Shown here: positions 16,501 through 25,859 of the stretch, piece by piece
Position numbering within the stretch: position 1 is the stretch's first letter
How the letters are laid out: each line of letters opens with the position of its first letter
Source: CAYWPG01 sp964460035
GTDB lineage: Bacteria; Pseudomonadota; Gammaproteobacteria; Nitrococcales; AK92
Assembly: GCA_964460035.1 (NCBI GenBank)
Contig: CAYWPG010000025.1
Coordinates: 1 to 54,347 of the forward strand
Length of the DNA: 54,347 nucleotides
Direction: 5' to 3'
Notes under the pieces: model-generated
The model's input: the letters and a program-made list of their open reading frames with translations, nothing else
Databases searched by the model: none
Told to the model about the DNA's origin: nothing
Program-made: the position numbers and the translations under genes

Positions 16501-16638
16501 CGCCAAGATGCCAGCGGCAACGGTAGATGAGTCTGCCTCCAAGGTAAAGGCCGGCTCACCGGAATTGACTCTGGGCACGGGTAGTGCGTTGAATCGAGTC
16601 GAGGGCTCGTACTATCCGCCAACCTGCAGGAGGCGTTT

Positions 16639-18303
16639 ATGAATCCCCGCAATCCGCTTACCAGCTTGCCCACCCACGAGGTTGCCAACCAGCCGCCGCC
16701 GTTAGGCGATTACAACGCCTTCGCCGACGATCAGCCGCTGCGCGAGGCCATCGCTCGCGAAGCGCCGCCGTGGGTGGCGGAATATCTGCATAAGCTGGGG
16801 GCGCAGACGGGCAGTCAGCACAGCCGCGAGCTTGGTTTTCTCGCCAACCGCTACCCGCCGGAGCTCAGAGCCTTTGACCGCTACGGCCAGCGCATAGACG
16901 AAGTGGAATACCACCCCGCCTATCACGAGCTGATGAGCTTGGCGATTTCTAACGATATCCACGCCATAGCATGGAAGCGGGAAGGGCAGGGCGGGGCGGT
17001 CGCCCATATCGGGGCGCTTTACTTGTTAACCCAGCCGGAGCAGGGGGTGTGTTGCCCGGTCACTATGACCCACGCGGTGGTGCCGGCGTTGCGTCATCAG
17101 CCTGAGCTGGCGGCCGAATGGGTGCCGCGTATCCTCTCCAGCGATTACGATCCGCGCTGTCTGCCCGCTGCGGAGAAAGGCGGCGTGACCTTCGGCATGG
17201 CCATGACCGAGAAGCAGGGCGGCTCGGACGTGCGCGCCAATACCACGCGGGCGCATCCGCTGGGGGCCGGCGGACCGGGGCAGGCGTACGAGCTGACAGG
17301 GCATAAGTGGTTTTGCTCGGCGCCCATGTCGGATGGCTTTCTCACGCTGGCGCAGAGCCCGGGCGGGCTGTCCTGCTTTCTGGTACCGCGCTGGCGCCCG
17401 GACGGTACCCGCAATTGCTTCTTCATACAGCGGTTGAAGGACAAGCTGGGCAATCGCTCCAATGCTTCCAGCGAGATCGAGTACAACGGCACCTATGCGG
17501 TGATGGTGGGCGAGGAGGGGCGCGGCGTGCCCACCATCATCGAGATGGTGCAGCAGACGCGGCTGGATGCGGCCACGGCGCCGCCTGGCATGATGCGTCA
17601 TGCCTTGGTGGAGGCCCTGCATCATGCCCGTTATCGCAAGGCATTCGGCAAGCGTTTGATCGAGCAGCCGTTGATGCGCAATGTGCTGGCGGATCTAGCG
17701 CTGGAGGTGGAGGCAGCGACCGCTTTGGTGCTGCGCGTTGCGCGCGCAGTGGACGAGTCGGCGCGCGATCCCCAGGCGCGCGCATTCGCTCGCATCGCCA
17801 CTGCCGTTGCCAAGTTCTGGACGAACAAGCGCGCCGCGGAGTTCATTTACGAGGCCATGGAGTGCCTGGGCGGAGGAGGTTATGTGGAGGAGTCCGTGCT
17901 GCCGCGGCTGTACCGGGAGGCTCCGGTCAACAGCATCTGGGAAGGCTCGGGTAACGTGATCTGTCTGGACGTGCTGCGGGCAATGCAGCGTTCGCCGGAA
18001 GCCGTCGCCGCCTATTTGGCCGAGCTGCAGCAGGCGGCGGGAGGCAACCGCTATCTCGATGCGGCCATACAGCGTCTGCAGCGCGAGTTGGCAAGCCAAG
18101 AGGATATGGAGCTGCGGGCCAGGCGGGTAACCGAATTGATGGCGACAGCGCTGCAGGGCAGCTTGCTGGTGCGCCACGCGCCCGCGGCGGTCGCGGATGC
18201 CTTCTGCGCGACGCGGCTGGGCGATGCGGGTGGGCATGTATATGGGACTTTGCCACGGGATGTCGATCTTGCCGCGCTGCTACGCAGAGCCGGTGCGGAT
18301 TAG
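16639..18303 (+). CDS. aidB: AidB-type acyl-CoA dehydrogenase (alkylation response)
   Basis: AidB is an FAD-binding acyl-CoA dehydrogenase homologue induced by alkylating agents. In E. coli it binds DNA and is thought to protect it or destroy alkylators. The 554-residue length fits AidB (about 540) rather than ordinary acyl-CoA dehydrogenases (about 390). Characteristic segments are AMTEKQGGSDVRANTT, GHKWFCSAPMSDGFL, DKLGNRSNASSEIEY and NSIWEGSGNVICLDVLRAM. The GGAGGCG site precedes the ATG at 16639. It stands alone, divergent from the SMR gene and convergent with ilvD. Confidence 0.93.
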   Translation: MNPRNPLTSLPTHEVANQPPPLGDYNAFADDQPLREAIAREAPPWVAEYLHKLGAQTGSQHSRELGFLANRYPPELRAFDRYGQRIDEVEYHPAYHELMSLAISNDIHAIAWKREGQGGAVAHIGALYLLTQPEQGVCCPVTMTHAVVPALRHQPELAAEWVPRILSSDYDPRCLPAAEKGGVTFGMAMTEKQGGSDVRANTTRAHPLGAGGPGQAYELTGHKWFCSAPMSDGFLTLAQSPGGLSCFLVPRWRPDGTRNCFFIQRLKDKLGNRSNASSEIEYNGTYAVMVGEEGRGVPTIIEMVQQTRLDAATAPPGMMRHALVEALHHARYRKAFGKRLIEQPLMRNVLADLALEVEAATALVLRVARAVDESARDPQARAFARIATAVAKFWTNKRAAEFIYEAMECLGGGGYVEESVLPRLYREAPVNSIWEGSGNVICLDVLRAMQRSPEAVAAYLAELQQAAGGNRYLDAAIQRLQRELASQEDMELRARRVTELMATALQGSLLVRHAPAAVADAFCATRLGDAGGHVYGTLPRDVDLAALLRRAGAD

Positions 18304-18358
18304 CGAGTCAAGGGCGCCCTGTGCCTTGATCTGGACGGAGCCCACGCCGAAGCGATGA

Positions 18359-18390
18359 GGCGCTGCGTTGCCTGACGGCAGCGCAGCGCC
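18359..18390. terminator. Bidirectional 14-bp hairpin between aidB and ilvD
   Basis: The arm at 18359-18372 pairs with 18377-18390 with one T-G wobble and a tight TGAC loop. It lies between the convergent stops of aidB and ilvD. It has no T-run, so it is best called a probable U-less terminator serving both genes. Confidence 0.55.
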
Positions 18391-18401
18391 CTAGCGCGGG
18401 C

Positions 18402-20252
18402 CTAATCCAACAGGTCCACGTTTCTGACCGCTCCCCTGTCGGCGCTGGTCGCCAGCTTTGCGTAAGCCTTGAGCGCCGCGCTGACTTTGCGCTCGCGCGG
18501 CTGCGCCGGTTTCCAGGCTTGCGAGCCCTTGGCATCCATGGCAGCACGGCGGCGGGCCAGTTCCTCGTCGCTGACGACGATTTCGATCGCGCGGCCAGGA
18601 ATGTCGATGCGGATAAGATCGCCCTCTTCGATCAGCCCGATGTTGCCCTGCTCGGCTGCTTCGGGAGATACATGGCCGATCGACAAGCCGGAAGTGCCCC
18701 CGGAGAAGCGGCCGTCAGTGATCAGCGCGCACGCCTTGCCCAACCCCTTGGACTTGAGGTAGCTGGTGGGATAGAGCATCTCTTGCATGCCGGGGCCGCC
18801 GCGCGGACCCTCGTAGCGGATGATGACCACATCCCCTGGCTTCACCTGGTCGCCGAGAATTCCGGCCACGGCGGCATCCTGGCTCTCGAAGATACGCGCC
18901 GGCCCTTCGAACTTGAGGATGCTTTCGTCCACGCCGGCGGTTTTGACGATACAGCCGCGCTCGGCCAGGTTACCGTATAGCACGGCAAGGCCGCCGTCGG
19001 GGCTGTAGGCGTGCTCCACTGAGCGAATACAGCCGTTGACGCGATCGTCGTCCAGGCTGGGGTAGCGGGTGGATTGGCTGAACGCCCGCTGGGTGGGAAT
19101 GCCCGCCGGCCCGGCGCGGTAGAACTCGAGCACGCGCTCGTCGCGGGTGCGCTTGATGTCCCATTTCTCCAGCGCCGCTGCGAGCGTCTCGCTATGCACC
19201 GTGGGCACGGACGTATCCAGCAGGCCGGCACGGTCCAGCTCGCCGAGAATGCCCATGACGCCACCGGCGCGATGCACATCCTCCATGTGGTACTGCTGCG
19301 TCGCTGGCGCCACCTTGCACAGGTTGGGCACTTTGCGCGAGAGGCGGTCTATGTCCGCCATGGTGAAGTCGATCTCGCCTTCCTGGGCGGCTGCCAGCAG
19401 GTGCAGCACGGTGTTGGTGGAGCCGCCCATGGCGATGTCCAGACTCATAGCGTTCTCGAAGGCCGCGCGCGAGGCGATGTTGCGCGGCAGCACCCGCTCG
19501 TCGCCTTCCAGGTAGTAGCGCTTGGTGAGCTCGACGATGAGGCGCCCCGCCTCGCGGAACAGTTGCTCGCGGTCGGCGTGGGTGGCCAGCAGCGAACCGT
19601 TGCCCGGCAAGCTCAGCCCCAGCGCCTCGGTCAGGCAGTTCATCGAGTTGGCGGTGAACATACCGGAGCAGGAGCCGCAGGTGGGGCAGGCGGAACGTTC
19701 GATCAGAGCGACTTCCTGATCGGTGCGGTTAGGATCGCCTGCGGCGACCATGGCATCTATCAGGTCCACGTGCAGCTCTTCGTCGGCCAGGCGGGTCTTG
19801 CCGGCTTCCATGGGACCGCCGGATACGAAGATGACCGGGATGTTCAGCCGCAGCGCGGCCATGAGCATGCCGGGCGTGATCTTGTCGCAGTTGGAGATGC
19901 ACACCAGCGCGTCGGCGGTGTGCGCGTTGCACATGTATTCGACGCTGTCGGCGATGATGTCGCGCGAGGGCAGGCTGTAGAGCATGCCGTCGTGCCCCAT
20001 GGCGATACCGTCGTCCACCGCGATGGTGTTGAATTCCTTGCCTACGCCGCCGGCTTTTTCGATCTCGGAGATGACCAGCTGGCCCAGATCTTTCAGGTGC
20101 ACGTGGCCGGGAACGAACTGCGTGAACGAGTTTGCCACAGCGATGATCGGCTTGGAGAAGTCTTCGTCTTTCATGCCGGTGGCACGCCAGAGCGCGCGTG
20201 CGCCCGCCATGTTACGGCCGAAAGTGGAAGTCTTTGAGCGGTAATCGGGCAT
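18402..20252 (-). CDS. ilvD: Dihydroxy-acid dehydratase IlvD
   Basis: It dehydrates 2,3-dihydroxy-isovalerate and the methylvalerate analogue in valine, isoleucine and leucine synthesis, using an Fe-S cluster. The 616-residue protein has the cluster cysteines in VCISNCDKITPGM and ACPTCGSCSGMFTANSMN, followed by ALGLSLPGNG, and the C-terminal GRFSGGTSGLSIGHVSPEA. The start at 20252 (MPDYRSKTSTFGRNMAGAR) is canonical. It is a single gene, separated from ilvN-ilvC by 28 kb in this window. Confidence 0.97.
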   Translation of the reverse strand: MPDYRSKTSTFGRNMAGARALWRATGMKDEDFSKPIIAVANSFTQFVPGHVHLKDLGQLVISEIEKAGGVGKEFNTIAVDDGIAMGHDGMLYSLPSRDIIADSVEYMCNAHTADALVCISNCDKITPGMLMAALRLNIPVIFVSGGPMEAGKTRLADEELHVDLIDAMVAAGDPNRTDQEVALIERSACPTCGSCSGMFTANSMNCLTEALGLSLPGNGSLLATHADREQLFREAGRLIVELTKRYYLEGDERVLPRNIASRAAFENAMSLDIAMGGSTNTVLHLLAAAQEGEIDFTMADIDRLSRKVPNLCKVAPATQQYHMEDVHRAGGVMGILGELDRAGLLDTSVPTVHSETLAAALEKWDIKRTRDERVLEFYRAGPAGIPTQRAFSQSTRYPSLDDDRVNGCIRSVEHAYSPDGGLAVLYGNLAERGCIVKTAGVDESILKFEGPARIFESQDAAVAGILGDQVKPGDVVIIRYEGPRGGPGMQEMLYPTSYLKSKGLGKACALITDGRFSGGTSGLSIGHVSPEAAEQGNIGLIEEGDLIRIDIPGRAIEIVVSDEELARRRAAMDAKGSQAWKPAQPRERKVSAALKAYAKLATSADRGAVRNVDLLD

Positions 20253-20405
20253 CGCGGTAATCCTTAGGGTCGAGCATGTTCAGCGCATAAGCATACTACG
20301 GCTCCTGCGTTCGTTCATCGGCAGGCGCCTGTGGGCCGGGGGAGTGAATCCCGCACCGGGGAGCTATTAGGACGGTGTTTCGCCTGCAATAGCGCCCCGC
20401 AGCTC

Positions 20406-23045
20406 TTAGCGGGGGCCAGTTGGGCTGTGCCGGCGCAGCAGTTCGGCGAATTCCTGCGCCGGCGCAGGGGGCGCGAAGTAAAATCCTTGCGATTGATCGC
20501 ACGCGATGCGGCGCAGAATATCTTCCTGCTCCTGCGTTTCCACGCCTTTGGCGACCACTTCCAGGCGCAGGGTCTTGGCCATGGCGATGATCGACTGGGT
20601 GATTCCCACGCCCTGGGGGCTGTTGGCTAGTCCGCGGATAAAGGCTCTATCGACTTTGATGGCGTCGAGCGGGAATGGCCGGATTTGAGCGAGCGAGGCG
20701 TAGCCGCCGCCGAAGTCGTCCATGGCGATGCGCACACCGATTTCTTTCAGTGCCTTGAGGATGTGCAGCGCCCGCATGCCGGCTTCTACCAATACCGTTT
20801 CGGTAATCTCGAGTTCCAGCAGGTGTGCGGGCAGGCCGGACGATTGCAGCGCGTCGCGCACATCGTCTAGCAGGGCTTCGTCGGCGAACTGGCGCGGCGA
20901 GAGGTTCACCGACAACGGAATCGGCGGCAGTCCCTCCCGTTGCCAGGCGATGCTCTGGTGGCAGGCGGTTTTGAGCACCCACCGTCCGAGGGGGATCGTG
21001 ATGCCCATCTCTTCCGCCAGTGACATGAACTGGCCCGGCGCGATGACGCCCAGCTCCGGGTGCTGCCAGCGCAGCAGGGCCTCCACGCCGGTGATTCGTT
21101 TGCTGTTCAGGTCCAATTTGGACTGGTAGTACAGCACGAACTGGTCTTCCTCCAGCGCGGTGCGCAAGGCGGACTCCAACGAGAGACGCTCCAGCGACTC
21201 GGCCCGCAGCTGAGGCGAGTAGATCTGGAAGGTGTTCTTACCCTCCTCCTTGGCTGCGTACATGGCGATATCGGCATGCTTCATGAGCGCGTGTTCGTCC
21301 CGGCCGTGATCCGGGAATAGGCTGATGCCGATGCTGGCGCTGACTCGACACTCCTGACCCAGGATGATCACGGGGCTGATTGCGGCATTCAGCACCTTGC
21401 GCGCGACGATCTCCGTATCTTCCAGGCTGTGCATGTCCCTTAGCAGAATGACGAACTCGTCTCCGCCCAGGCGGGCGACGACATCGTTCGTGCGCACTGT
21501 CTGCCTGAGCCGGGCGCTCAGTTCCTTGAGCAGCAGATCGCCCGCTTCGTGGCCAAGCGTGTCATTGACGAGCTTAAAGCGGTCCAGATCTACGAACATC
21601 AGCGCCAGCTTCCGCTGCTCTTGATGGGCTGCTTGCAGCGCCTGATTGAGCAGCTGACTGAACAGTACGCGATTGGGTAAACCGGTCAGGCTATCGTGGG
21701 TAGCCAGGTACTGGATGCGTTCTTCGGCATGCTTGCGCTCGGCTTCATGCTCGAGGTTGGCCAGTGCGAAACCGATATTGGCAGCCATGCGCTCTAGCAG
21801 GCCTACGGTCTCGCCATCGAACGCGCGTCGTTCCACGGCCGCCAGATAAAGAACGCCGACGGCCGTGTCGCCGCGCATGATAGGAACCGTGGCCACCGCT
21901 TTCGCCTGCGCGCGTTCGGCCAGTGTGTGCCATTGGCGGGTACGCGGGTCGGCCAGAAAGTCGTTGCTGACCTGGGTCTGACCGGTGCGAAAGGCCGAGC
22001 CGACCAAGCCTTGCCCTTCCGGGCGGGAAGGGTCGAGCGCGATCTTGGCCTGGCGCAGATAATCTTCGCCGATGCCGCTGTGCGCGACGACGCGGACGTT
22101 CGGTGAGTCCGGCGCCGGGATCAGTATGCTGGCGCCGGCGAAGTGCCCCTCGCGTACGGCGATGTCGCAAACCTGCTGATAAAGCGCCTCTATGGAGCGC
22201 TCGCGCATGATCGCCTCGTTGGTCGCGCTGAGCACGGCATACATGCGCTGCGCCCGCTGTGCGGCCTGTTCGGCGAGCAGGCGCTGGGTAACGTCGCGGG
22301 AGACGGTGATTACGTAGATGCGATTGCCGATGTCCACCGCACGCCAGTGGGATTGCCACCAGCCCCTGCGGCTGCCGTCGATCGAGACGAGCATTAGAGG
22401 CGGGGTCGTCAAGCCTTCCGGACCGCGCGCGAGGGTCTCGGCATAAATGTCGGCGAGCTCTTCAGGGGAGCGGCGTGCCAGTACGTGACCGGGGATCTTG
22501 AGTAGCTCGTCGCGCGGAAGCCCCAGGCGCCGACAGGCGGTGTCGTTGACGAACACCAGTCGAGCCGTGTCGTACTCGGCTACAACGACCGGATCGGGTA
22601 AGGCATCGAGAACCGTTTGCAGTCGCAGCAGCTCCTCCTGCTGGCTCACGCAGTGACTGATGTCACGCCCTATGCCGCGGTAGCCCAGCCAGCTGCGCCG
22701 GGAGTCGAACATGGGGACGCCGCTGACGCTGACATAGCAGCGTTTGCCGTTGGGCAGAGTACGATACACCACCAGGTCGTGAAACGGACGCCTTGCGTCC
22801 ACCGCGGCGAGGTAGGCCTGGTAGGCATCAGGATCGTGCGCACGCAGGCCGATTTCGGAGAGAGTCTTGCCGATCAGGTCGGCCGTGGTATCGGCGTCTC
22901 TGTAATCGGCACCGTCCGGGGTCTTTCCGATCAGGTCGGTAATGCGAAGTTCCCGGTCCTGCTGCCAGACCCAATCGGTGCCCAAGCGCAGCAGGTCCTC
23001 AAGCTGATCGCCGAGAGTCGCTGGATTGCAATAGGGATCCGTCAT
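20406..23045 (-). CDS. PAS-PAS-GAF-GGDEF-EAL c-di-GMP signalling protein
   Basis: This 879-residue soluble protein has two PAS domains (about 15-135 and 140-260), a GAF domain (about 275-430), GGDEF (about 440-605) and EAL (about 620-870). The cyclase site is intact (GGDEF at 527-531) with a product-inhibition RxxD (Arg518 to Asp521) exactly five residues before it. The EAL domain keeps EALLRW (Glu655), SVNLSPRQF, ELEITET, DDFGGGY (776-782) and the lysine of IKVDR (Lys797), so both synthesis and hydrolysis look possible. There is no membrane segment. The signal sensed by PAS/GAF is unknown. Confidence 0.93.
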   Translation of the reverse strand: MTDPYCNPATLGDQLEDLLRLGTDWVWQQDRELRITDLIGKTPDGADYRDADTTADLIGKTLSEIGLRAHDPDAYQAYLAAVDARRPFHDLVVYRTLPNGKRCYVSVSGVPMFDSRRSWLGYRGIGRDISHCVSQQEELLRLQTVLDALPDPVVVAEYDTARLVFVNDTACRRLGLPRDELLKIPGHVLARRSPEELADIYAETLARGPEGLTTPPLMLVSIDGSRRGWWQSHWRAVDIGNRIYVITVSRDVTQRLLAEQAAQRAQRMYAVLSATNEAIMRERSIEALYQQVCDIAVREGHFAGASILIPAPDSPNVRVVAHSGIGEDYLRQAKIALDPSRPEGQGLVGSAFRTGQTQVSNDFLADPRTRQWHTLAERAQAKAVATVPIMRGDTAVGVLYLAAVERRAFDGETVGLLERMAANIGFALANLEHEAERKHAEERIQYLATHDSLTGLPNRVLFSQLLNQALQAAHQEQRKLALMFVDLDRFKLVNDTLGHEAGDLLLKELSARLRQTVRTNDVVARLGGDEFVILLRDMHSLEDTEIVARKVLNAAISPVIILGQECRVSASIGISLFPDHGRDEHALMKHADIAMYAAKEEGKNTFQIYSPQLRAESLERLSLESALRTALEEDQFVLYYQSKLDLNSKRITGVEALLRWQHPELGVIAPGQFMSLAEEMGITIPLGRWVLKTACHQSIAWQREGLPPIPLSVNLSPRQFADEALLDDVRDALQSSGLPAHLLELEITETVLVEAGMRALHILKALKEIGVRIAMDDFGGGYASLAQIRPFPLDAIKVDRAFIRGLANSPQGVGITQSIIAMAKTLRLEVVAKGVETQEQEDILRRIACDQSQGFYFAPPAPAQEFAELLRRHSPTGPR

Positions 23046-23344
23046 GCCGCATTAATTATTCGCTGTAATTAGAATCGTTATAGGCGGACAGGTTCGCGCG
23101 GACTACCCGTACGGGATGTGACTAGCCCGGCTGATATATACTGCATAGTAATACGGCAGGCGGGTCTCGGGGTAGGTCTGGCTCATTCGGATGCAGGAAA
23201 AATCAACCGAATCGCGGGCGAGACAAAAAGTCGTTCCTCGGTTTGGCCATGTTGGCGGAACGGTACGGTCGGCTATTTAGCTCGCCGCGCCTTCGATCCG
23301 TCCGCCACAGCGTTGGCTCGGACGCGTTCTTGCTTATGGAACTC
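23046..23344. other. Intergenic region upstream of the GGDEF-EAL gene
   Basis: These 299 bases lie upstream of the minus-strand signalling gene. They contain two A+T-rich patches (about 23050-23080 and 23132-23155, with a TATATA run) in otherwise GC-rich DNA, probably the promoter. I see no convincing gene or structured RNA. Confidence 0.5.
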
Positions 23345-23575
23345 TCAGTGGGTGTCGGAGCTGTCTATATCTCGGCGTACCTCTTCCAGATTCCGATATT
23401 CGCGGTCGGGGAGGCGCTTGACGCGCTGCAGGATCTCTTCGTGAACGCGCTCCTGATGCCGCTGTCTTTGCGCGTGCCGCAGCATGTCGATAGGCCGCGC
23501 CGGGAATACCAAGCCCTCAAGAAAATGCCCTAGACCGGCCCATACTCGTTCGCCCTCGCCCTTGTGCTCCGCCAT
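23345..23575 (-). CDS. Small charged hypothetical protein
   Basis: This 76-residue protein has an ordered-looking N-terminal half (VWAGLGHFLEGLVFPARP) and a strongly charged helical C-terminal half rich in Arg, Glu, Gln and His. A GGAGG ribosome site 6 bases before the ATG at 23575 supports it. There is no signal peptide or known domain. It lies between the DUF3108 gene and the GGDEF-EAL gene on the same strand. No function is assigned. Confidence 0.6.
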   Translation of the reverse strand: MAEHKGEGERVWAGLGHFLEGLVFPARPIDMLRHAQRQRHQERVHEEILQRVKRLPDREYRNLEEVRRDIDSSDTH

Positions 23576-23699
23576 GGTGTCCTCCTGCACATTGCCTTCT
23601 CTGATTTACGGTGGTTGTTAAGTGACCGCTTATCAACCAATGCCTAGGGGAAAAGGGGCCTTGTGCGAACGAGCAGGATCCTGGGAGTGTTCCTGGCCG

Positions 23700-24485
23700 C
23701 TATTCCGAGCGCAAGGAGGCGACGCGCTCGAGTTCAAGCTCCAGCGTGCCGTCATCCGGATCTTGGTGTCGTATCCTTACGGGCAGGTACTCAAGCTCTG
23801 GCGCGAACCAGAACGTGGTTGCTTCATTGGCTTCCGTGGCGGGGATTTCGGCGGAGGCCAAGTCGAACTCGCTACCGTCGCGTACGCGCAGCTCGCCCAC
23901 GACTTCGACCCGGATGGCATCATAGGTGCCGCTTTGGAGGGCGACGCGTTCCTGGCCGACTACCTCCAGCCGGTACGCCATGCGCCGCCGCGGCTCGACC
24001 AGCAGGTAGCGCATCTGCCGATCGCCTGCGCGCACGTCGCGCATCAGCGCCAAATGCAAGGACAGCGGGTCCAAAGCACCGGTAGGCACGGCGATGCGTT
24101 CGCGTTCGCCGCGAAACGTCACTACGGCCTGTTCTCGCGCCGGATCGAAGCGGACGCTGTCTTCGCGGCCGCCGCGCCCCGTGCGGATGTAGTCGTAGCG
24201 GTGCGGGACTATGCCGCTACGGCGCAGCTCGCCGGAGCTGCGCTCCTTGATGCGGTTACGGTAGATCAGCGAGAGCGGTCCTGTGGCTCGCATATGCGAG
24301 CGATAGTCATAGTCGTTGCCGTTACGCCGCAGTTCGAGTTCGGCGCGGCCCAGGGTTAGCCCGCGCGCCCTGGCGACGTAGCTGGCGCTGAAGTCCTGCG
24401 GCAATGCCAGCAACGGCGGAGTCGTCAGGGCTATGCCCAGGAGTACAATGAGGCGGAGGGTGCTCAACGAACGGCAAACAGGCAT
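23700..24485 (-). CDS. DUF3108 periplasmic protein, copy A
   Basis: This is a 261-residue exported protein of the DUF3108 family, whose function is not established. A signal peptide (about residues 1-28, ending LLALP) precedes a beta-rich domain. Family features are DFSASYVARARGLTLGRAELEL at the start of the mature protein, LIYRNRIKERSSGEL, and near the end TTFWFAPELEYLPVRIRH. A second, clearly related copy is at 32920-33630. The ATG at 24485 follows a GAGGA site. It lies 67 bases after the degenerate-GGDEF gene and may share its transcript. Confidence 0.85.
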   Translation of the reverse strand: MPVCRSLSTLRLIVLLGIALTTPPLLALPQDFSASYVARARGLTLGRAELELRRNGNDYDYRSHMRATGPLSLIYRNRIKERSSGELRRSGIVPHRYDYIRTGRGGREDSVRFDPAREQAVVTFRGERERIAVPTGALDPLSLHLALMRDVRAGDRQMRYLLVEPRRRMAYRLEVVGQERVALQSGTYDAIRVEVVGELRVRDGSEFDLASAEIPATEANEATTFWFAPELEYLPVRIRHQDPDDGTLELELERVASLRSE

Positions 24486-24552
24486 GCAATCGTCCTCGTA
24501 CAAGGTTGCGCCGAGCCTGAGATCGTGGCCCTGGAAGGCGCGTGCGCGGCGG

Positions 24553-25761
24553 TCAGTGGGCGCGGCGGAGCAGGGCCGTCTCTTCGGTAATACGCTCGCG
24601 TTCGAGCACGTTGTAGAGCATTACCCGGGTATGGGTATCCTCGCGGGCGGCTTCGAGGGCATCCATGGCGTGCTCGATGAAGGCGTCGGCGTCTTCGCCG
24701 GGCAATGGATGGCTGGCGATGCCGATGCGCACCGCGACCGCACCTATGTCCCGCTCCTCGCTAAGAGCGCGGTCCAGATCGGTGAGCAGCCGTTGGGCGA
24801 GGTTGATCATGGCCGCGACGCTGCGCTCGGGCATTACGAAGAGGAAGCGATCGTCGGCGCGTGCAACGAGGATGTTGACGCCGCTACCGATCAGCATGTG
24901 GGTGCGTAGCGTGTTCAGCAACTGGCGGCTTAGCCGTAACAGTAGCTGCTGCATGCGCCGCTCGCCGTGTTGTCGGCGCAGCTGCGGGAAATCGTCGATG
25001 CCTAGGCAAGCGCAGCTTAGCAGCAGCTCATGCTTGTGCGCGCCGCTGATCAGCGTGTCCAGGCCCAGCGCGAACGCCGGCGGCGAGAGCAGGTTGGTGA
25101 GCGAGTCGCGCAAACAACGGTCTACCGCCTGCCGCTCGGCTTGCTTGATTTCCGTGATATCCGTCATCACGCCGAACACGGTCGCATGGGTACCGCCCCC
25201 GCTGCTGGTGCGCCCTCGGCTTCGAATCCAACGGGCGCTGCCGTCCTTGTGCCGGATCTGGCAGTCTACGGTAAAGCTCCCATCCTCTTCGAGCTGCTCG
25301 CGCATGGTGCTGAGCACCTCGCTGCTGTCTACTAGCCGCTCGCGCCACAGGCTAGGCCGCTTCAGTGCCTCTTCGGCGGTATAACCGGTCAGTCCGTAGA
25401 GGGAGGGCGTGACGAACGAGAGCTCGAACCCGGGCAGGCGGGCGCTGAAAAGTACATCCGGAACGGTCTCGAAGAATTGTCTAAACCGCGTTTCGGCGTC
25501 GATGAGCCGACTCATCAGCTCATAGGATTTGGCGGTGTACAGGCGCAGCAAAAAATACAGCGCTAGCCCGCTCGCCAGCACGAACAGCCAGCCTTTGTAG
25601 GTTTGAAGTAGCGATAACGTGCTCTCGTCAGCCGCCAGATAGCGCGCGACTAAATCCGATACGACCACCCAAAAGCTGCCGATCAGTGCATAGAGCAGTG
25701 CTATCTGGCGCGGCATGCGCCGGTAGTCGCGTACCTTCCGGCTGCCCACACGCTGGGCCAT
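24553..25761 (-). CDS. Membrane PAS protein with degenerate GGDEF domain
   Basis: The 402-residue protein has two N-terminal transmembrane helices (about 19-39 and 57-74), a PAS/PAC domain (about 88-208, ending FGVMTDITEIKQAE) and a C-terminal fold matching GGDEF domains. The usual DxLTGLPNR reads DSLTNLLSPPAF, and the catalytic loop is ADDRF at 302-306 instead of GGDEF. It is therefore unlikely to make c-di-GMP and may bind nucleotide or act as a receptor or partner. It is divergent from the outer-membrane-like gene at 25860, and a complete GGDEF-EAL enzyme lies downstream on the same strand. Confidence 0.87.
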   Translation of the reverse strand: MAQRVGSRKVRDYRRMPRQIALLYALIGSFWVVVSDLVARYLAADESTLSLLQTYKGWLFVLASGLALYFLLRLYTAKSYELMSRLIDAETRFRQFFETVPDVLFSARLPGFELSFVTPSLYGLTGYTAEEALKRPSLWRERLVDSSEVLSTMREQLEEDGSFTVDCQIRHKDGSARWIRSRGRTSSGGGTHATVFGVMTDITEIKQAERQAVDRCLRDSLTNLLSPPAFALGLDTLISGAHKHELLLSCACLGIDDFPQLRRQHGERRMQQLLLRLSRQLLNTLRTHMLIGSGVNILVARADDRFLFVMPERSVAAMINLAQRLLTDLDRALSEERDIGAVAVRIGIASHPLPGEDADAFIEHAMDALEAAREDTHTRVMLYNVLERERITEETALLRRAH

Positions 25762-25859
25762 CGGTCTCTCCCGCTGCCGTGTGCATGCATTGCGCTGACA
25801 GCTAAGATGAGGGTGACGCCCGCGGCCACCAACGGCGCCAAGGCCTGGATGAGGATCGT

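Noticed and set aside
19074..20237. 387-codon plus-strand frame opposite ilvD
   Set aside because: It is antisense to ilvD and its composition is typical of a shadow frame.
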